From assembly GCF_034521165.1 (NCBI RefSeq), contig NZ_JAXHMV010000012.1:1-64000 (forward strand): DNA of 64,000 nt. The letters run 5' to 3'. Below the pieces are notes generated by a model. That model saw nothing but the letters and a program-made list of their open reading frames with translations. It was not told where the DNA came from and did no database searches. The DNA comes from Thiohalophilus sp. (lineage in GTDB: Bacteria > Pseudomonadota > Gammaproteobacteria > UBA6429 > Thiohalophilaceae). A program made the translations under genes and the position numbers. Of this stretch, positions 50,744 through 59,247 are shown in pieces (position 1 is the first letter of the stretch; each line of letters begins with the position of its first letter).

Positions 50744-51814
50744 ATGGCATCGAACAGCTCCCCATATACCAAAGGCCGCGGCGCCGGCAGCAATGTCGTT
50801 TCCCGCTTTGTTGAACACAAACGCGAGGTTGTCGATGATGGCTGGGAACCGACAGAGCGCACGCCGCTGCGTACCGAGATTTTTACCGATAACAGTCGCA
50901 CGATTATCAGTCATAACAACTCGCCGGATGTCCCGTTCACCGCCTCCATTAACCCTTACAAGGGTTGCGAGCACGGCTGCAGTTACTGTTTCGCCCGTCC
51001 GACGCATACCTATCTGGATCTTTCCGCCGGACTGGATTTTGAAAGCAAGATCTATTGCAAACCCGGTGCCGCACAATTACTGCAGACCGAACTGTTCCGA
51101 CCACGTTATTCGCCGCAGGTGATCGCGCTGGGCGCCAATACCGATGCTTATCAACCGGTTGAACGGGAAATGAAGATCACCCGGGCGATCCTCGAAGTCC
51201 TGAAGTCCCATCACCATCCTGTCGCGATCATCACCAAGTCGGCGCTGGTGGAACGGGATATTGATCTGCTGACACCCATGGCCGAGGCCAGACTGGTTCG
51301 GGTGTTTGTGTCCGTGACCACACTGGATCGGGATTTGGGGCGGCGACTGGAACCCCGTGCCGCGGCGCCGCAACGTCGCCTGGAGACCGTGCGCCGCTTG
51401 CACCAGGCCGGCATCCCGGTCGGGGTGTTGATGGCGCCGATTATCCCGGTGCTTAACGACAACGAAATCGAACAGTTACTGGGCGAGTGTGCCGCGGCCG
51501 GCGCCGAATCAGCCGGTTATGTCATTCTGCGTTTACCGCATGAGATCAAAGATCTTTTTGTCCAGTGGTTGCAGGAGCACTATCCCCTCAAGGCCGAACA
51601 TGTGATGAACCGCATTCGCGATCTGCGCGGCGGGCAGGCGTATCGCAGCGAATTCGGCGAGCGCATGCGCGGCAGCGGGCAGTATGCCGACCTGATCGCG
51701 AAACGGTTCGCGCTGGCCTGCAAAAAACACAGCCTGAATCGACGTACACGGGAACTCGATTGCTCACAGTTCCGGGTTCCACCCAGAAGCGGGGATCAGA
51801 TGGGGTTGTTCTGA
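50744..51814 (+). CDS. Radical SAM protein (PA0069/Rv2578c-like)
   Basis: A 356-residue radical SAM enzyme. The N-terminal segment GRGAGSNVVSRFV matches PA0069-like proteins. The cluster motif is C-EHG-C-SY-C (CxxxCxxC) in GCEHGCSYCFARPTHTYLD. The rest shows a TIM-barrel with SVTTLDRDLGRRLEPRAAAP, similar to spore photoproduct-lyase-like repair enzymes. The function is unknown. No good ribosome site precedes the ATG at 50744; an upstream TTG (50714) is a possible alternative. Confidence 0.9.
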   Translation: MASNSSPYTKGRGAGSNVVSRFVEHKREVVDDGWEPTERTPLRTEIFTDNSRTIISHNNSPDVPFTASINPYKGCEHGCSYCFARPTHTYLDLSAGLDFESKIYCKPGAAQLLQTELFRPRYSPQVIALGANTDAYQPVEREMKITRAILEVLKSHHHPVAIITKSALVERDIDLLTPMAEARLVRVFVSVTTLDRDLGRRLEPRAAAPQRRLETVRRLHQAGIPVGVLMAPIIPVLNDNEIEQLLGECAAAGAESAGYVILRLPHEIKDLFVQWLQEHYPLKAEHVMNRIRDLRGGQAYRSEFGERMRGSGQYADLIAKRFALACKKHSLNRRTRELDCSQFRVPPRSGDQMGLF

Positions 51815-51828
51815 AAAAAAATATTCAC

Positions 51829-52056
51829 CGCAGAGGCGATGCCCTTCGGGCAGGTACGAGGGACGAGTTACGAGGGGCGAGGTAAGGCACCTGTAACATC
51901 AAAAATTTGAAAAGGACTTTCACTTTAACAATCTTTTCTTCGTGTCTTTGTGCCTTCGTGGTTAAGCTTTTCTTTGCGGTTCTCTGCGCGACGTACAGGG
52001 AAGTACTAGTGTCGCGGAAGTCAGGATGACGGGAGCGACCCTTTGCGCCTCTGCGT
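51829..52056. repeat. Intergenic repeat region (CGCAGAGGCG type)
   Basis: CGCAGAGGCG (51829-51838) at the left and TTTGCGCCTCTGCGTT (52042-52057) at the right are inverted copies of the sequence seen at 20943-21068. In between lies a TTCGTGTCTTTGTGCCTTCGTGG type text. No gene is seen. Confidence 0.65.
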
Positions 52057-52066
52057 TGAATGTTTT

Positions 52067-54280
52067 TTATTTTGTCTTGCGCCGGACTTCGGTGACGTTG
52101 CTGAGCTGGTTGATGCGGGCCAGCACGGTGCTCAGGGCGTCGATGTCGGGGACTTCGGCGGTGAGGGTCAAGGTGGCGGTGTGGCTCTGTTTGTGTGACT
52201 GGGTGTTGACCGCGGTCACATCGATGCCGGAATTGGCCAGCAACGTGGTGATGTCGCGCAACAGTCCCTGACGATCGAAAGCCTGGATTTCGATATCCAC
52301 CGGGTAGCTGCCACTGGAGCGTCGTCCCCATTCCACTTCGACGAAGCGTTCGGGATGTTCGGCGATGGCGCGCAGTACGTTGTGACAGTCACGTCGGTGT
52401 ATGGAGACGCCCTGTCCCTGGGTAATGAAGCCGACAATGGCGTCACCGGGAACCGGTTTGCAGCAGCGGGCGAACTTGGTCAGCAGATCGCCGACCCCGT
52501 GGACTTCGATGTCCGAGGTGGCGGGACGCGCGCGGGGTTTGCGCAGCAGCGGGGCTTCGGCCTCGCTTTGTGGTGCCGGTTCGCTGAGGTGGTGGGCCGC
52601 GGTGGCGATGCGTCCGGGTTTGATATCTCCCCGCCCCAGCGCGGCGAGAAACTCATCCACCTGTTTGCAACCCATCTGGTTGGCCAGTTTTTCATAACCG
52701 ATGTCGCTGAATCCGAGCCGTTTGAGCTCCCGCTCGACAATACTGCGCCCATCGGCAATATTCTGATCGAGATTCTGCAGCCGGAACCAGCGTTGCACCT
52801 GCTGACGTGCCTTGCTGGTCACCAGGTAGCCCAGCTGCGGATTCATCCAGTCGCGACTTGGCCCGCCTTTTTTAACACTGAGTATTTCCACCTGATCGCC
52901 GGTATGCAGCGGCTGGGTCAGGGAGACCATGCGACCGTTGACCTTGGCCCCGCGGCAGTGATGGCCCACTTCGGTATGAATCCGATAGGCGAAGTCCAGC
53001 GGGGTAGCGCCGGCGGGCAGATCGATGATGTTGCCCCTGGGGGTGAAGACATACACCCGATCGGCAAACACTTCGGACTTGAACTGGTCGACAAACTCAC
53101 CGGCCTCGGCGATGTCTTCCTTCCATTCCAGCAACTGACGCAGCCAGGCGATTTTCTCATCGAAGGCCTGATTGCTCCGGATGCCTTCCTTGTAGCGCCA
53201 GTGCGCCGCCACGCCATACTCCGATTCCTGGTGCATATCCCAGGTACGGATCTGGACTTCCACGGTTTTGCCCTCCGGACCGATTACGGCCGTGTGGATC
53301 GAGCGGTAGTTGTTTTCCTTGGGCGTGGCGATGTAATCGTCGAATTCGCCGGGTAGATAATTCCACAGGGTATGGACAATCCCCAGTGCGGCATAACAGG
53401 CGGGAATGGTCTCCACATAAATGCGTACCGCACGCACATCATAAATCTGGTGAAAGGCCTGCTGCTTGCGCTGCATCTTTTTCCAGATGCCGTAGATGTG
53501 CTTGACCCGGCCCTTGACCTCGGCCTGAATCCCGGCCTTGTCCAGTTCACTCTGCAACTGATCCACAAAGCGGGTCAGGTAGTGTTCCCGTTCATTGCGG
53601 CGCTCGGCCAGATGTTCGGCGATCTGCTTGTAATCGGCCGGCCGCAGATAACGAAAAGCCAGGTCTTCCAGTTCCCACTTGAGTTGCCAGATGCCGAGGC
53701 GGTTGGCCAGCGGCGCGAAGATGTCCATGGTCTCGCGGGCGATGCGGCGCTGTTTTTCGCCAGGCAGGGCGGAGAGGGTGCGCATGTTATGCAGGCGATC
53801 GGCCAGTTTGATCAGCACCACGCGAACGTCCTCGGCCATGGCCAGCAACATCTTGCGCAGGTTTTCCGCCTGCAGATGTTCCTTTTGCTGTTGCGGATCC
53901 TCGCCGCGCAGGGTGGCGATAATGTCCATCTTGGTGACGCCGTCGACCAGGTGTGCGACATCCTCGCCGAACTGGCCCTGCAGATCTTCGAGGGTAAACC
54001 GGGTGTCTTCCACCACATCGTGCAGCATGGCGGCGCTGATGCTGTTGGCATCCAGATTGAGTTCGGTCAGGATCTGCGCCACCGCCAGGCTGTGCATAAA
54101 ATAGGGTTCGCCCGAGGCGCGTTGCTGGCCCTCATGGGCCTCGCGGGACAGGGCGGCGGCGCGACGAATCAGTGTCAGATCATCAGGGCTGTAGTTGGTT
54201 TGCAGGCTGTTCAGCCAGGCATCGATATCCACCGGGCTGTCGGCGGCGATTTCGGGATGTTTGCGACTGACACTGACCAT
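52067..54280 (-). CDS. relA: RelA/SpoT-family (p)ppGpp synthetase with intact HD hydrolase motif
   Basis: A 737-residue stringent-response enzyme. The HD hydrolase domain is complete: R54 with FMHSL (H63), HDVVED (87-92) and LIKLADRLHNMRTL. The synthetase domain contains the EFDD form (312-315) of RelA rather than the RxKD of SpoT, with YIATPKENNYRSIHT. TGS and ACT domains follow (VYVFTPRGNIIDLPAG; C-terminal TALT-type ACT), and DCHNVL is present. By sequence it is nearer to RelA, yet the hydrolase looks functional. It probably makes and degrades ppGpp. Start ATG at 54280. Confidence 0.93.
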   Translation of the reverse strand: MVSVSRKHPEIAADSPVDIDAWLNSLQTNYSPDDLTLIRRAAALSREAHEGQQRASGEPYFMHSLAVAQILTELNLDANSISAAMLHDVVEDTRFTLEDLQGQFGEDVAHLVDGVTKMDIIATLRGEDPQQQKEHLQAENLRKMLLAMAEDVRVVLIKLADRLHNMRTLSALPGEKQRRIARETMDIFAPLANRLGIWQLKWELEDLAFRYLRPADYKQIAEHLAERRNEREHYLTRFVDQLQSELDKAGIQAEVKGRVKHIYGIWKKMQRKQQAFHQIYDVRAVRIYVETIPACYAALGIVHTLWNYLPGEFDDYIATPKENNYRSIHTAVIGPEGKTVEVQIRTWDMHQESEYGVAAHWRYKEGIRSNQAFDEKIAWLRQLLEWKEDIAEAGEFVDQFKSEVFADRVYVFTPRGNIIDLPAGATPLDFAYRIHTEVGHHCRGAKVNGRMVSLTQPLHTGDQVEILSVKKGGPSRDWMNPQLGYLVTSKARQQVQRWFRLQNLDQNIADGRSIVERELKRLGFSDIGYEKLANQMGCKQVDEFLAALGRGDIKPGRIATAAHHLSEPAPQSEAEAPLLRKPRARPATSDIEVHGVGDLLTKFARCCKPVPGDAIVGFITQGQGVSIHRRDCHNVLRAIAEHPERFVEVEWGRRSSGSYPVDIEIQAFDRQGLLRDITTLLANSGIDVTAVNTQSHKQSHTATLTLTAEVPDIDALSTVLARINQLSNVTEVRRKTK

Positions 54281-54426
54281 GCTTGACTCATGTTACGCGG
54301 CGGATTTTGCCACTACACTTACATTAAAGGATATATTCCTATAATTATCTATCTGGGTGGTTTTTCTGGCAGTTCAAGCCAGTGGCAACATCCGGCTGAA
54401 TACAACCATTAACAACAGGAGTATCC
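54281..54426 (+). promoter_or_regulatory. ahcY leader and divergent promoter region
   Basis: The 146 bases hold a TATATT box near 54331 with a TTGCCA box 19 bases upstream, and a CTGGCAGTTCAAGCCAG hairpin near 54368-54384. I looked for the S-adenosylhomocysteine riboswitch consensus, which can precede ahcY in proteobacteria, and did not see it. Confidence 0.4.
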
Positions 54427-55680
54427 ATGTCGGATATTACCAATCCGGCCCTGGCGGACCAGGGCAGCAAGCGTATCGACTGGGCACTGGCAGAGATGCC
54501 GGTAATGCGTGATCTGATGCAGCATCTGGCCGAAGAGCGGCCGCTGGAAGGGTTGCGCCTCAGTGGCTGTCTGCATATTACCACTGAAACCGCCAATCTG
54601 GCGCGCACGCTCAGGGCTGCCGGGGCTGATCTGGTGTTGTGTGCCAGTAATCCGCTCAGCACGCAGGATGATGTGGCGGCCGCGCTGGTGGAGCGGCACG
54701 GCATTCCGGTGTTTGCACGGCGGGGCGAGTCGACCGAGGTCTATTACCGGCATCTGGGGGCCGCCCTGGATCATCAGCCGCATATCACGCTGGATGACGG
54801 GGCCGATCTGATCAGCGAGCTGCATAAAAATCGTGCGGATCTGCTGCCGCAGATGCTGGGCGGTACCGAAGAGACCACCACCGGCGTGATCCGCCTGCGC
54901 GCCATGGCGGCCGACGGCGCCCTGCGGGTGCCGGTGCTGGCGGTGAACGATGCCATGACCAAACATCTGTTCGATAACCGTTACGGCACCGGGCAAAGCG
55001 CGCTCGACGGGATTATCCGGGCGACCAATATTCTGCTGGCCGGCAAGACCTTCACCGTCATCGGTTATGGCTGGTGCGGACGGGGTGTGGCCCGGCGCGT
55101 GGCCGGCCATGGGGCGAACGTCATCGTCTGTGAAGTCGAACCGCTACGGGCTCTGGAGGCGGCCATGGACGGTTACCGGGTGATGCCCTTGCTGGAGGCA
55201 GCCCGCCAGTCGGATTTCATGCTGACGGTGACCGGTGACAAGCATGTGATCGATCGCGCGCATCTGGAAGTCATGAAGGATGGCTGCGTCATCGCCAATG
55301 CCGGTCATTTCAATGTGGAGATCAACCTGGATGCGTTGCAGGCGATGAGTCGCGACAAACAGCAGCCGCGGGAGCATGTAACAGAGTATCTATTACAGGA
55401 TGGCCGTCGTATTCGCTTGCTGGCCGAGGGCCGTCTGGTCAACCTGGCGGCGGCGGAAGGTCACCCCTCGGCGGTGATGGACATGAGTTTTACCAATCAG
55501 GTGCTGGGTGTGATTCACCTGGCGCAACAACAGGCGCAACTTGGCCCGGGTGTGCATAGTGTACCGCAGGAAATCGATCAACAGGTCGCCCGACTGAAGC
55601 TGGCGGCCATGGCGATCGATATCGATACTCTGACCGACGTGCAAGAGGCCTATCTGACCAGCTGGCAGGAAGGAACCTGA
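54427..55680 (+). CDS. ahcY: S-adenosylhomocysteine hydrolase
   Basis: A 417-residue AdoHcyase, which splits S-adenosylhomocysteine into adenosine and homocysteine with NAD+. GYGWCGRGVA is the NAD-binding loop, and the ETTTGVIRL, NDAMTKHLFDNRYGTGQS and NAGHFNVEI segments hold active-site residues. It lacks the roughly 40-residue insert of most bacterial forms and so resembles the shorter archaeal/Thermotoga type. The ATG at 54427 has AGGAG upstream; pcm follows 9 bases after. Confidence 0.94.
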   Translation: MSDITNPALADQGSKRIDWALAEMPVMRDLMQHLAEERPLEGLRLSGCLHITTETANLARTLRAAGADLVLCASNPLSTQDDVAAALVERHGIPVFARRGESTEVYYRHLGAALDHQPHITLDDGADLISELHKNRADLLPQMLGGTEETTTGVIRLRAMAADGALRVPVLAVNDAMTKHLFDNRYGTGQSALDGIIRATNILLAGKTFTVIGYGWCGRGVARRVAGHGANVIVCEVEPLRALEAAMDGYRVMPLLEAARQSDFMLTVTGDKHVIDRAHLEVMKDGCVIANAGHFNVEINLDALQAMSRDKQQPREHVTEYLLQDGRRIRLLAEGRLVNLAAAEGHPSAVMDMSFTNQVLGVIHLAQQQAQLGPGVHSVPQEIDQQVARLKLAAMAIDIDTLTDVQEAYLTSWQEGT

Positions 55681-55689
55681 GGCCGCAGT

Positions 55690-56370
55690 ATGGGCGATAA
55701 ACCGCAACAGATGCTCGACACCATCGCGGCCGAAGCCCGTTACACGGCTGGCATGACCGGGCGTGCGCAGTTCAGCGAGGGCGTGATGCGGGCATTGTCC
55801 GCGGTGGATCGTGGCGCGTTTGTTCCACCGGCCTACCGGGAGCAGGCCTATGACAACGGACCGTTACCCATTGGCAACGGCCAGACCATTTCCCAGCCCT
55901 ATATCGTGGCCTTGATGACGGATTTGCTCGAATTGACGCCCGACAGCGTGGTGCTGGAAGTGGGAACCGGCTCGGGCTATCAGGCGGCAATCCTGGCGCA
56001 GCTGGCCCGGCAGGTTTACAGCCTGGAGCGGATCAGGGAACTGGCGGAGGCCGCCCGAAAACGCTTTGCAAAGTTCGGTTATACCAATATCGAGGTACGT
56101 TGTGCCAATGGGTATGACGGCTGGCAGGACAGGGCGCCGTTTGACGGGATTATTGTGACCGCGGCGGCCAGTGAGATTCCACCGGCATTGATCGAACAAC
56201 TCGGGCCGGGCGGGCGGCTGGTGATCCCGGTCGGCCCGCCCTACGGCTATCAGGAATTATTGCAGGTCACGCGCAAACCGTCGGGTGATATCCACACGCG
56301 CAAGATTCTCGGCGTTGCCTTTGTTCCTCTGATCAACGAGCAAGACACGGATGACGCCACCAGACGCTGA
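55690..56370 (+). CDS. pcm: Protein-L-isoaspartate O-methyltransferase
   Basis: A 226-residue PCMT, which methylates isoaspartyl residues in damaged proteins using SAM. The SAM loop VLEVGTGSGYQAA, SLERIRELAE and the pre-substrate DGIIVTAAA are present. The ribosome site GAGG lies in the ahcY stop region, giving a two-gene operon whose product AhcY removes the SAH inhibitor. It converges with the glutaredoxin-like gene. Confidence 0.95.
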   Translation: MGDKPQQMLDTIAAEARYTAGMTGRAQFSEGVMRALSAVDRGAFVPPAYREQAYDNGPLPIGNGQTISQPYIVALMTDLLELTPDSVVLEVGTGSGYQAAILAQLARQVYSLERIRELAEAARKRFAKFGYTNIEVRCANGYDGWQDRAPFDGIIVTAAASEIPPALIEQLGPGGRLVIPVGPPYGYQELLQVTRKPSGDIHTRKILGVAFVPLINEQDTDDATRR

Positions 56371-56392
56371 ACCGTGATTGCCGGTTCGTCAT

Positions 56393-56779
56393 TCAGGCGA
56401 AGCGCTGCTGCAGATAGTCGATGATATCGTCCGATTCATACAGCCAGCGCACCTGGCCGTCATCCTCGGTGATACGCAGGCAGGGGACCTTGATTTCACC
56501 GCCGCCTTTGAGCAGTTCCTGGCGGTGCGCCGGGTTACCCAGGGCATCGCGTTTTTCGATATCCAGAGACAGTCGTTTGGCGGCCCGGCGGACCTTGATA
56601 CAAAACGGGCAGGTGCGGAACTGGTAAAGCGCCAGCTTGCGGGTCTGTTCGTCAACCTGTTGTTGCTCTTGCGCTGAGCGTTTGATGCTACGGGGCGTGG
56701 TGAGTTTGTCCCCCAGCAGCATAAATGGCCCGAGCAGTGCGCGCAGGCCTTTAAAAAAATAACGTATCAACCACTTCAT
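56393..56779 (-). CDS. Glutaredoxin-like membrane-anchored protein
   Basis: A 128-residue protein. The first 30 residues (IRYFFKGLRALLGPFMLLGD) are hydrophobic and may anchor it. They are followed by a glutaredoxin/GST N-terminal domain with the redox motif CPFC (about residues 55-58), TVP-type cis-proline replaced by VPCL, and YESDDIIDYL. It probably reduces disulfides or glutathionylated proteins. ATG at 56779. Confidence 0.87.
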   Translation of the reverse strand: MKWLIRYFFKGLRALLGPFMLLGDKLTTPRSIKRSAQEQQQVDEQTRKLALYQFRTCPFCIKVRRAAKRLSLDIEKRDALGNPAHRQELLKGGGEIKVPCLRITEDDGQVRWLYESDDIIDYLQQRFA

Positions 56780-56898
56780 AATGACGACTTTTTGACAGAA
56801 AGGGCGTACAGCATAGCAAATCCCGGACAGATACGAAATTGAAGGGGATAACAGGGAAAAGAGCGGGGACCCCAAACGACGCCGCGACGCTGACCGTT

Positions 56899-57432
56899 TT
56901 ATTTACCGGTGGGCGGGGGCGTTTCATTCATGGTGGACTCTGCTTGCGGCGTTACGGTTTTCCAGTAGCGATATTGATAGTCACGTCCCTCATCCCGGGT
57001 TTCCAGCGTCTGCATGCCCTGAGCTGCGAAAAACTCTCCGGCGCCGCTCTGGGCGCGGACCAGCAAACCATCGAGCTGGCGCTCACGCACCTGTTGTTCG
57101 GCAAGCTGCAACAGCTGGCGGCCGATCCCCTGATGCTGATACTCGGGATGGACGTAGAGACCGTGTAGCAGCAGGCCGCATTGACCGTTGGGCAATTCCC
57201 GCCGGTCAGCGGGCTCGAGCGCGACGACGCCAACGAGCGCCGGCGGGATTTGTGCGACCCATAAATCAAGATGATCCAGATCGTGCTCGTCGTAACGATA
57301 GCTGGGCAGGGCCAGGCGTTTGACCCGTTCGGGGAGATTCCAGCCCATGACGGCGGCCTCGATGACGGCATTGAGCTCTGGCAGATCGCGGCTGTTAGCC
57401 TGGCGTAATTGAGGCTCCCGCGGCGTCACCAT
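56899..57432 (-). CDS. GNAT family N-acetyltransferase
   Basis: A 177-residue GNAT. LHGLYVHPEYQHQGIGRQLLQLAEQQ contains the acetyl-CoA loop (HQGIGR), and GEFFAAQGM is the C-terminal strand-helix. The start at 57432 (ATG) is more likely than upstream GTG. A Pro-rich tail closes the protein. No substrate can be assigned. It lies 22 bases from hspQ on the same strand, so co-transcription is likely. Confidence 0.87.
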   Translation of the reverse strand: MVTPREPQLRQANSRDLPELNAVIEAAVMGWNLPERVKRLALPSYRYDEHDLDHLDLWVAQIPPALVGVVALEPADRRELPNGQCGLLLHGLYVHPEYQHQGIGRQLLQLAEQQVRERQLDGLLVRAQSGAGEFFAAQGMQTLETRDEGRDYQYRYWKTVTPQAESTMNETPPPTGK

Positions 57433-57454
57433 AGAGGACTCAGCGCATACGGAT

Positions 57455-57781
57455 TCAGTTGAGTGCCTGGCGGGACTGGTAATTGCTGCCGTTGAAGTCA
57501 CTGAAGTAATTTTCCAGTGCCGGGTGGCGAATCGGATCGCCGCTGTCGTCGGCTTCGAGATGTCGTTCGGCCACGTAGGTCATCTGATCGGCGTTATCGA
57601 CCAGCACATGATACCAGGGCTGGTCCCTGGGCGGCCGACTCCGTGCGACCTGTTCATACCATTCGTCACTGCCCTCAAAGATCGGATCGACGTCCACGAT
57701 GACACCTCGATAGTCGAACTTCTGGTGATGGACGACCTGACCGATGGTAAAGCGAGCCCGGGTGGTCATCTGATCTGTCAT
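57455..57781 (-). CDS. hspQ: Heat shock protein HspQ
   Basis: A 108-residue HspQ (YccV-like), which binds DNA/regulates Lon-type proteolysis. The conserved FTIGQVVHHQKFDYRGVIVDVDP start and QPWYHVLVDN core are intact, as is YVAERHL. ATG at 57781 has AGGAG upstream. Length matches the family. Confidence 0.95.
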   Translation of the reverse strand: MTDQMTTRARFTIGQVVHHQKFDYRGVIVDVDPIFEGSDEWYEQVARSRPPRDQPWYHVLVDNADQMTYVAERHLEADDSGDPIRHPALENYFSDFNGSNYQSRQALN

Positions 57782-57928
57782 GGCATTCTCCTGTTAGCAG
57801 CGGGATACCGCGTGTATCCACAATGTGTTTGTGACAGTGATGGGGACGGTAACACCGAAGACAAGGGGTTACAGCCAAAAACGGGAGAGGCGTGGAACAC
57901 CGACGGGTTATGCCGGTAATGCCAGAGC

Positions 57929-58591
57929 TTAACCGAAGCCGATGAGCTGGCGAATCAGCCCCAGCGTGCCGGCGATCAACGGGGTCATAATGCGCCACAG
58001 CAGACCGGTTAGCAGCAACACCAGCAGAATGGGGATGCCGAAAGGTTCCACGCGGCTCAGCGCCTGCCCCAGCGGGGGCGGCAACAGACTGGTGGCAATA
58101 CGTCCCCCGTCAGTCGGTGGCAGGGGGATCAGATTCAACACCATCAATAGAATGTTAATGAACATGCCGAACATCCCCATGTACATTAAGGGCATTGCGA
58201 TAGTTTCCAGGCCCGCCGGTAGCAGACTGGCGATTTTGCCAATCATGCCCCAGCCGATGGCCATGAGAAAATTGGCACCGGGGCCGGCGGCCGCCACCCA
58301 GGCGCTGTCACGGCGGGGGTGACGCAGGTTGTCCCAGTTGATCGGTACGGGTTTGGCCCAGCCAAACGCAAAACCGACCGTCAGGATCAGAATCAGCGGC
58401 ACCAGGACGGTGCCGACCGGATCGATATGCTTGAAGGGGTTGAGCGTCAGTCGGCCCAGCATGGCGGCGGTCGGATCGCCGAGCCGGTTGGCCATCCAGC
58501 CGTGCGCCACTTCATGGACCACGATACCGAACAGAGTCGGCAAAATGGCGATGGCAATGATTTGCGCGGTACTGAGCTCGTGACCAAACAT
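57929..58591 (-). CDS. Site-2 protease-like M50 family metalloprotease
   Basis: A 220-residue polytopic protease. HEVAHGWMA is the HExxH zinc motif (about residues 26-34); the second motif, LNLIPLPPTDGGRI, has the third ligand Asp. Six membrane segments suit intramembrane proteolysis. There is no PDZ domain, so it belongs to the short SpoIVFB/YwhC-like group. The substrate is unknown. ATG at 58591. Confidence 0.93.
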   Translation of the reverse strand: MFGHELSTAQIIAIAILPTLFGIVVHEVAHGWMANRLGDPTAAMLGRLTLNPFKHIDPVGTVLVPLILILTVGFAFGWAKPVPINWDNLRHPRRDSAWVAAAGPGANFLMAIGWGMIGKIASLLPAGLETIAMPLMYMGMFGMFINILLMVLNLIPLPPTDGGRIATSLLPPPLGQALSRVEPFGIPILLVLLLTGLLWRIMTPLIAGTLGLIRQLIGFG

Positions 58592-58686
58592 GCGGGAGTA
58601 TAAATATTAAGCAGGGCGAATCCACACTATACTATATAAAGCGTGTCCGCAGTGAGCGGCCTATCAGTCGCCGCCGCGGTTATGAC

Positions 58687-59052
58687 TCAGCGGGCCGGTT
58701 CGGCTTCGCTTGCGAGCGGTTCGTTTGCCTGTTGTTGCAGCTGTTCCCGGTATTTGCGTGTCAGCGCCAGAAAGCGGGGGGTAGGGCCTGCATCCTCATA
58801 GATGGGATCGCCGTAATCGTCTTCACTGATGATCTTATCACCGGGGACATAGGGCAGAGCCGCTTCCAGTTCATCGAGAGCGCTGGTCAGCAGATCCAGC
58901 AGTAGCTGCTCCCGGGTACGGCCCGGATACATTTCCTGCAGGGCCAGAAGCCGTGCGGCTTCTTCCAGGGGCAGGTCGAGGGTGGTGCGGGTGACCGGTT
59001 CATCATGGCGGGCGCTGCCCGCCCATTCATTGAGTAGTTGTTTTATCTGCAT
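58687..59052 (-). CDS. Small RHH-like gammaproteobacterial protein
   Basis: A 121-residue acidic protein resembling those annotated 'type 1 pili tip component' in Pseudomonas, a name with no functional basis. TRTTLDLPLEEAARLLALQEMYPGRTREQLLLDLLTSAL fits a ribbon-helix-helix-like or helical dimer domain. YEDAGPTPRFLALTRKY follows in the C-terminal part. ATG at 59052 with AGGAG upstream. It lacks signals for secretion. Confidence 0.75.
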   Translation of the reverse strand: MQIKQLLNEWAGSARHDEPVTRTTLDLPLEEAARLLALQEMYPGRTREQLLLDLLTSALDELEAALPYVPGDKIISEDDYGDPIYEDAGPTPRFLALTRKYREQLQQQANEPLASEAEPAR

Positions 59053-59247
59053 GGGCACTCCTGCTGCAACGGTTGTCTCTGCTAACAGCATAGAACATTC
59101 CTCGACAAATGGCAGTCTTGCGGCCAGCCGGAAAAGGGCTTGTCGGTGACATTGTCCGGCGAACATAGCGATGACGGGCGCCCCTTGTTACACTTGAAAT
59201 CAGCATTCAGCGTAAACCTGTCTATGCATTACATATTGGTATCGATT

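Noticed and set aside
52355..53356. 333-codon open frame antisense to relA (and a similar one at 53372-54286)
   Set aside because: Both lie wholly within relA on the other strand and have no recognisable domain.
54281..54426. S-adenosylhomocysteine riboswitch before ahcY
   Set aside because: The short hairpin present does not show the conserved SAH-aptamer core as I know it.
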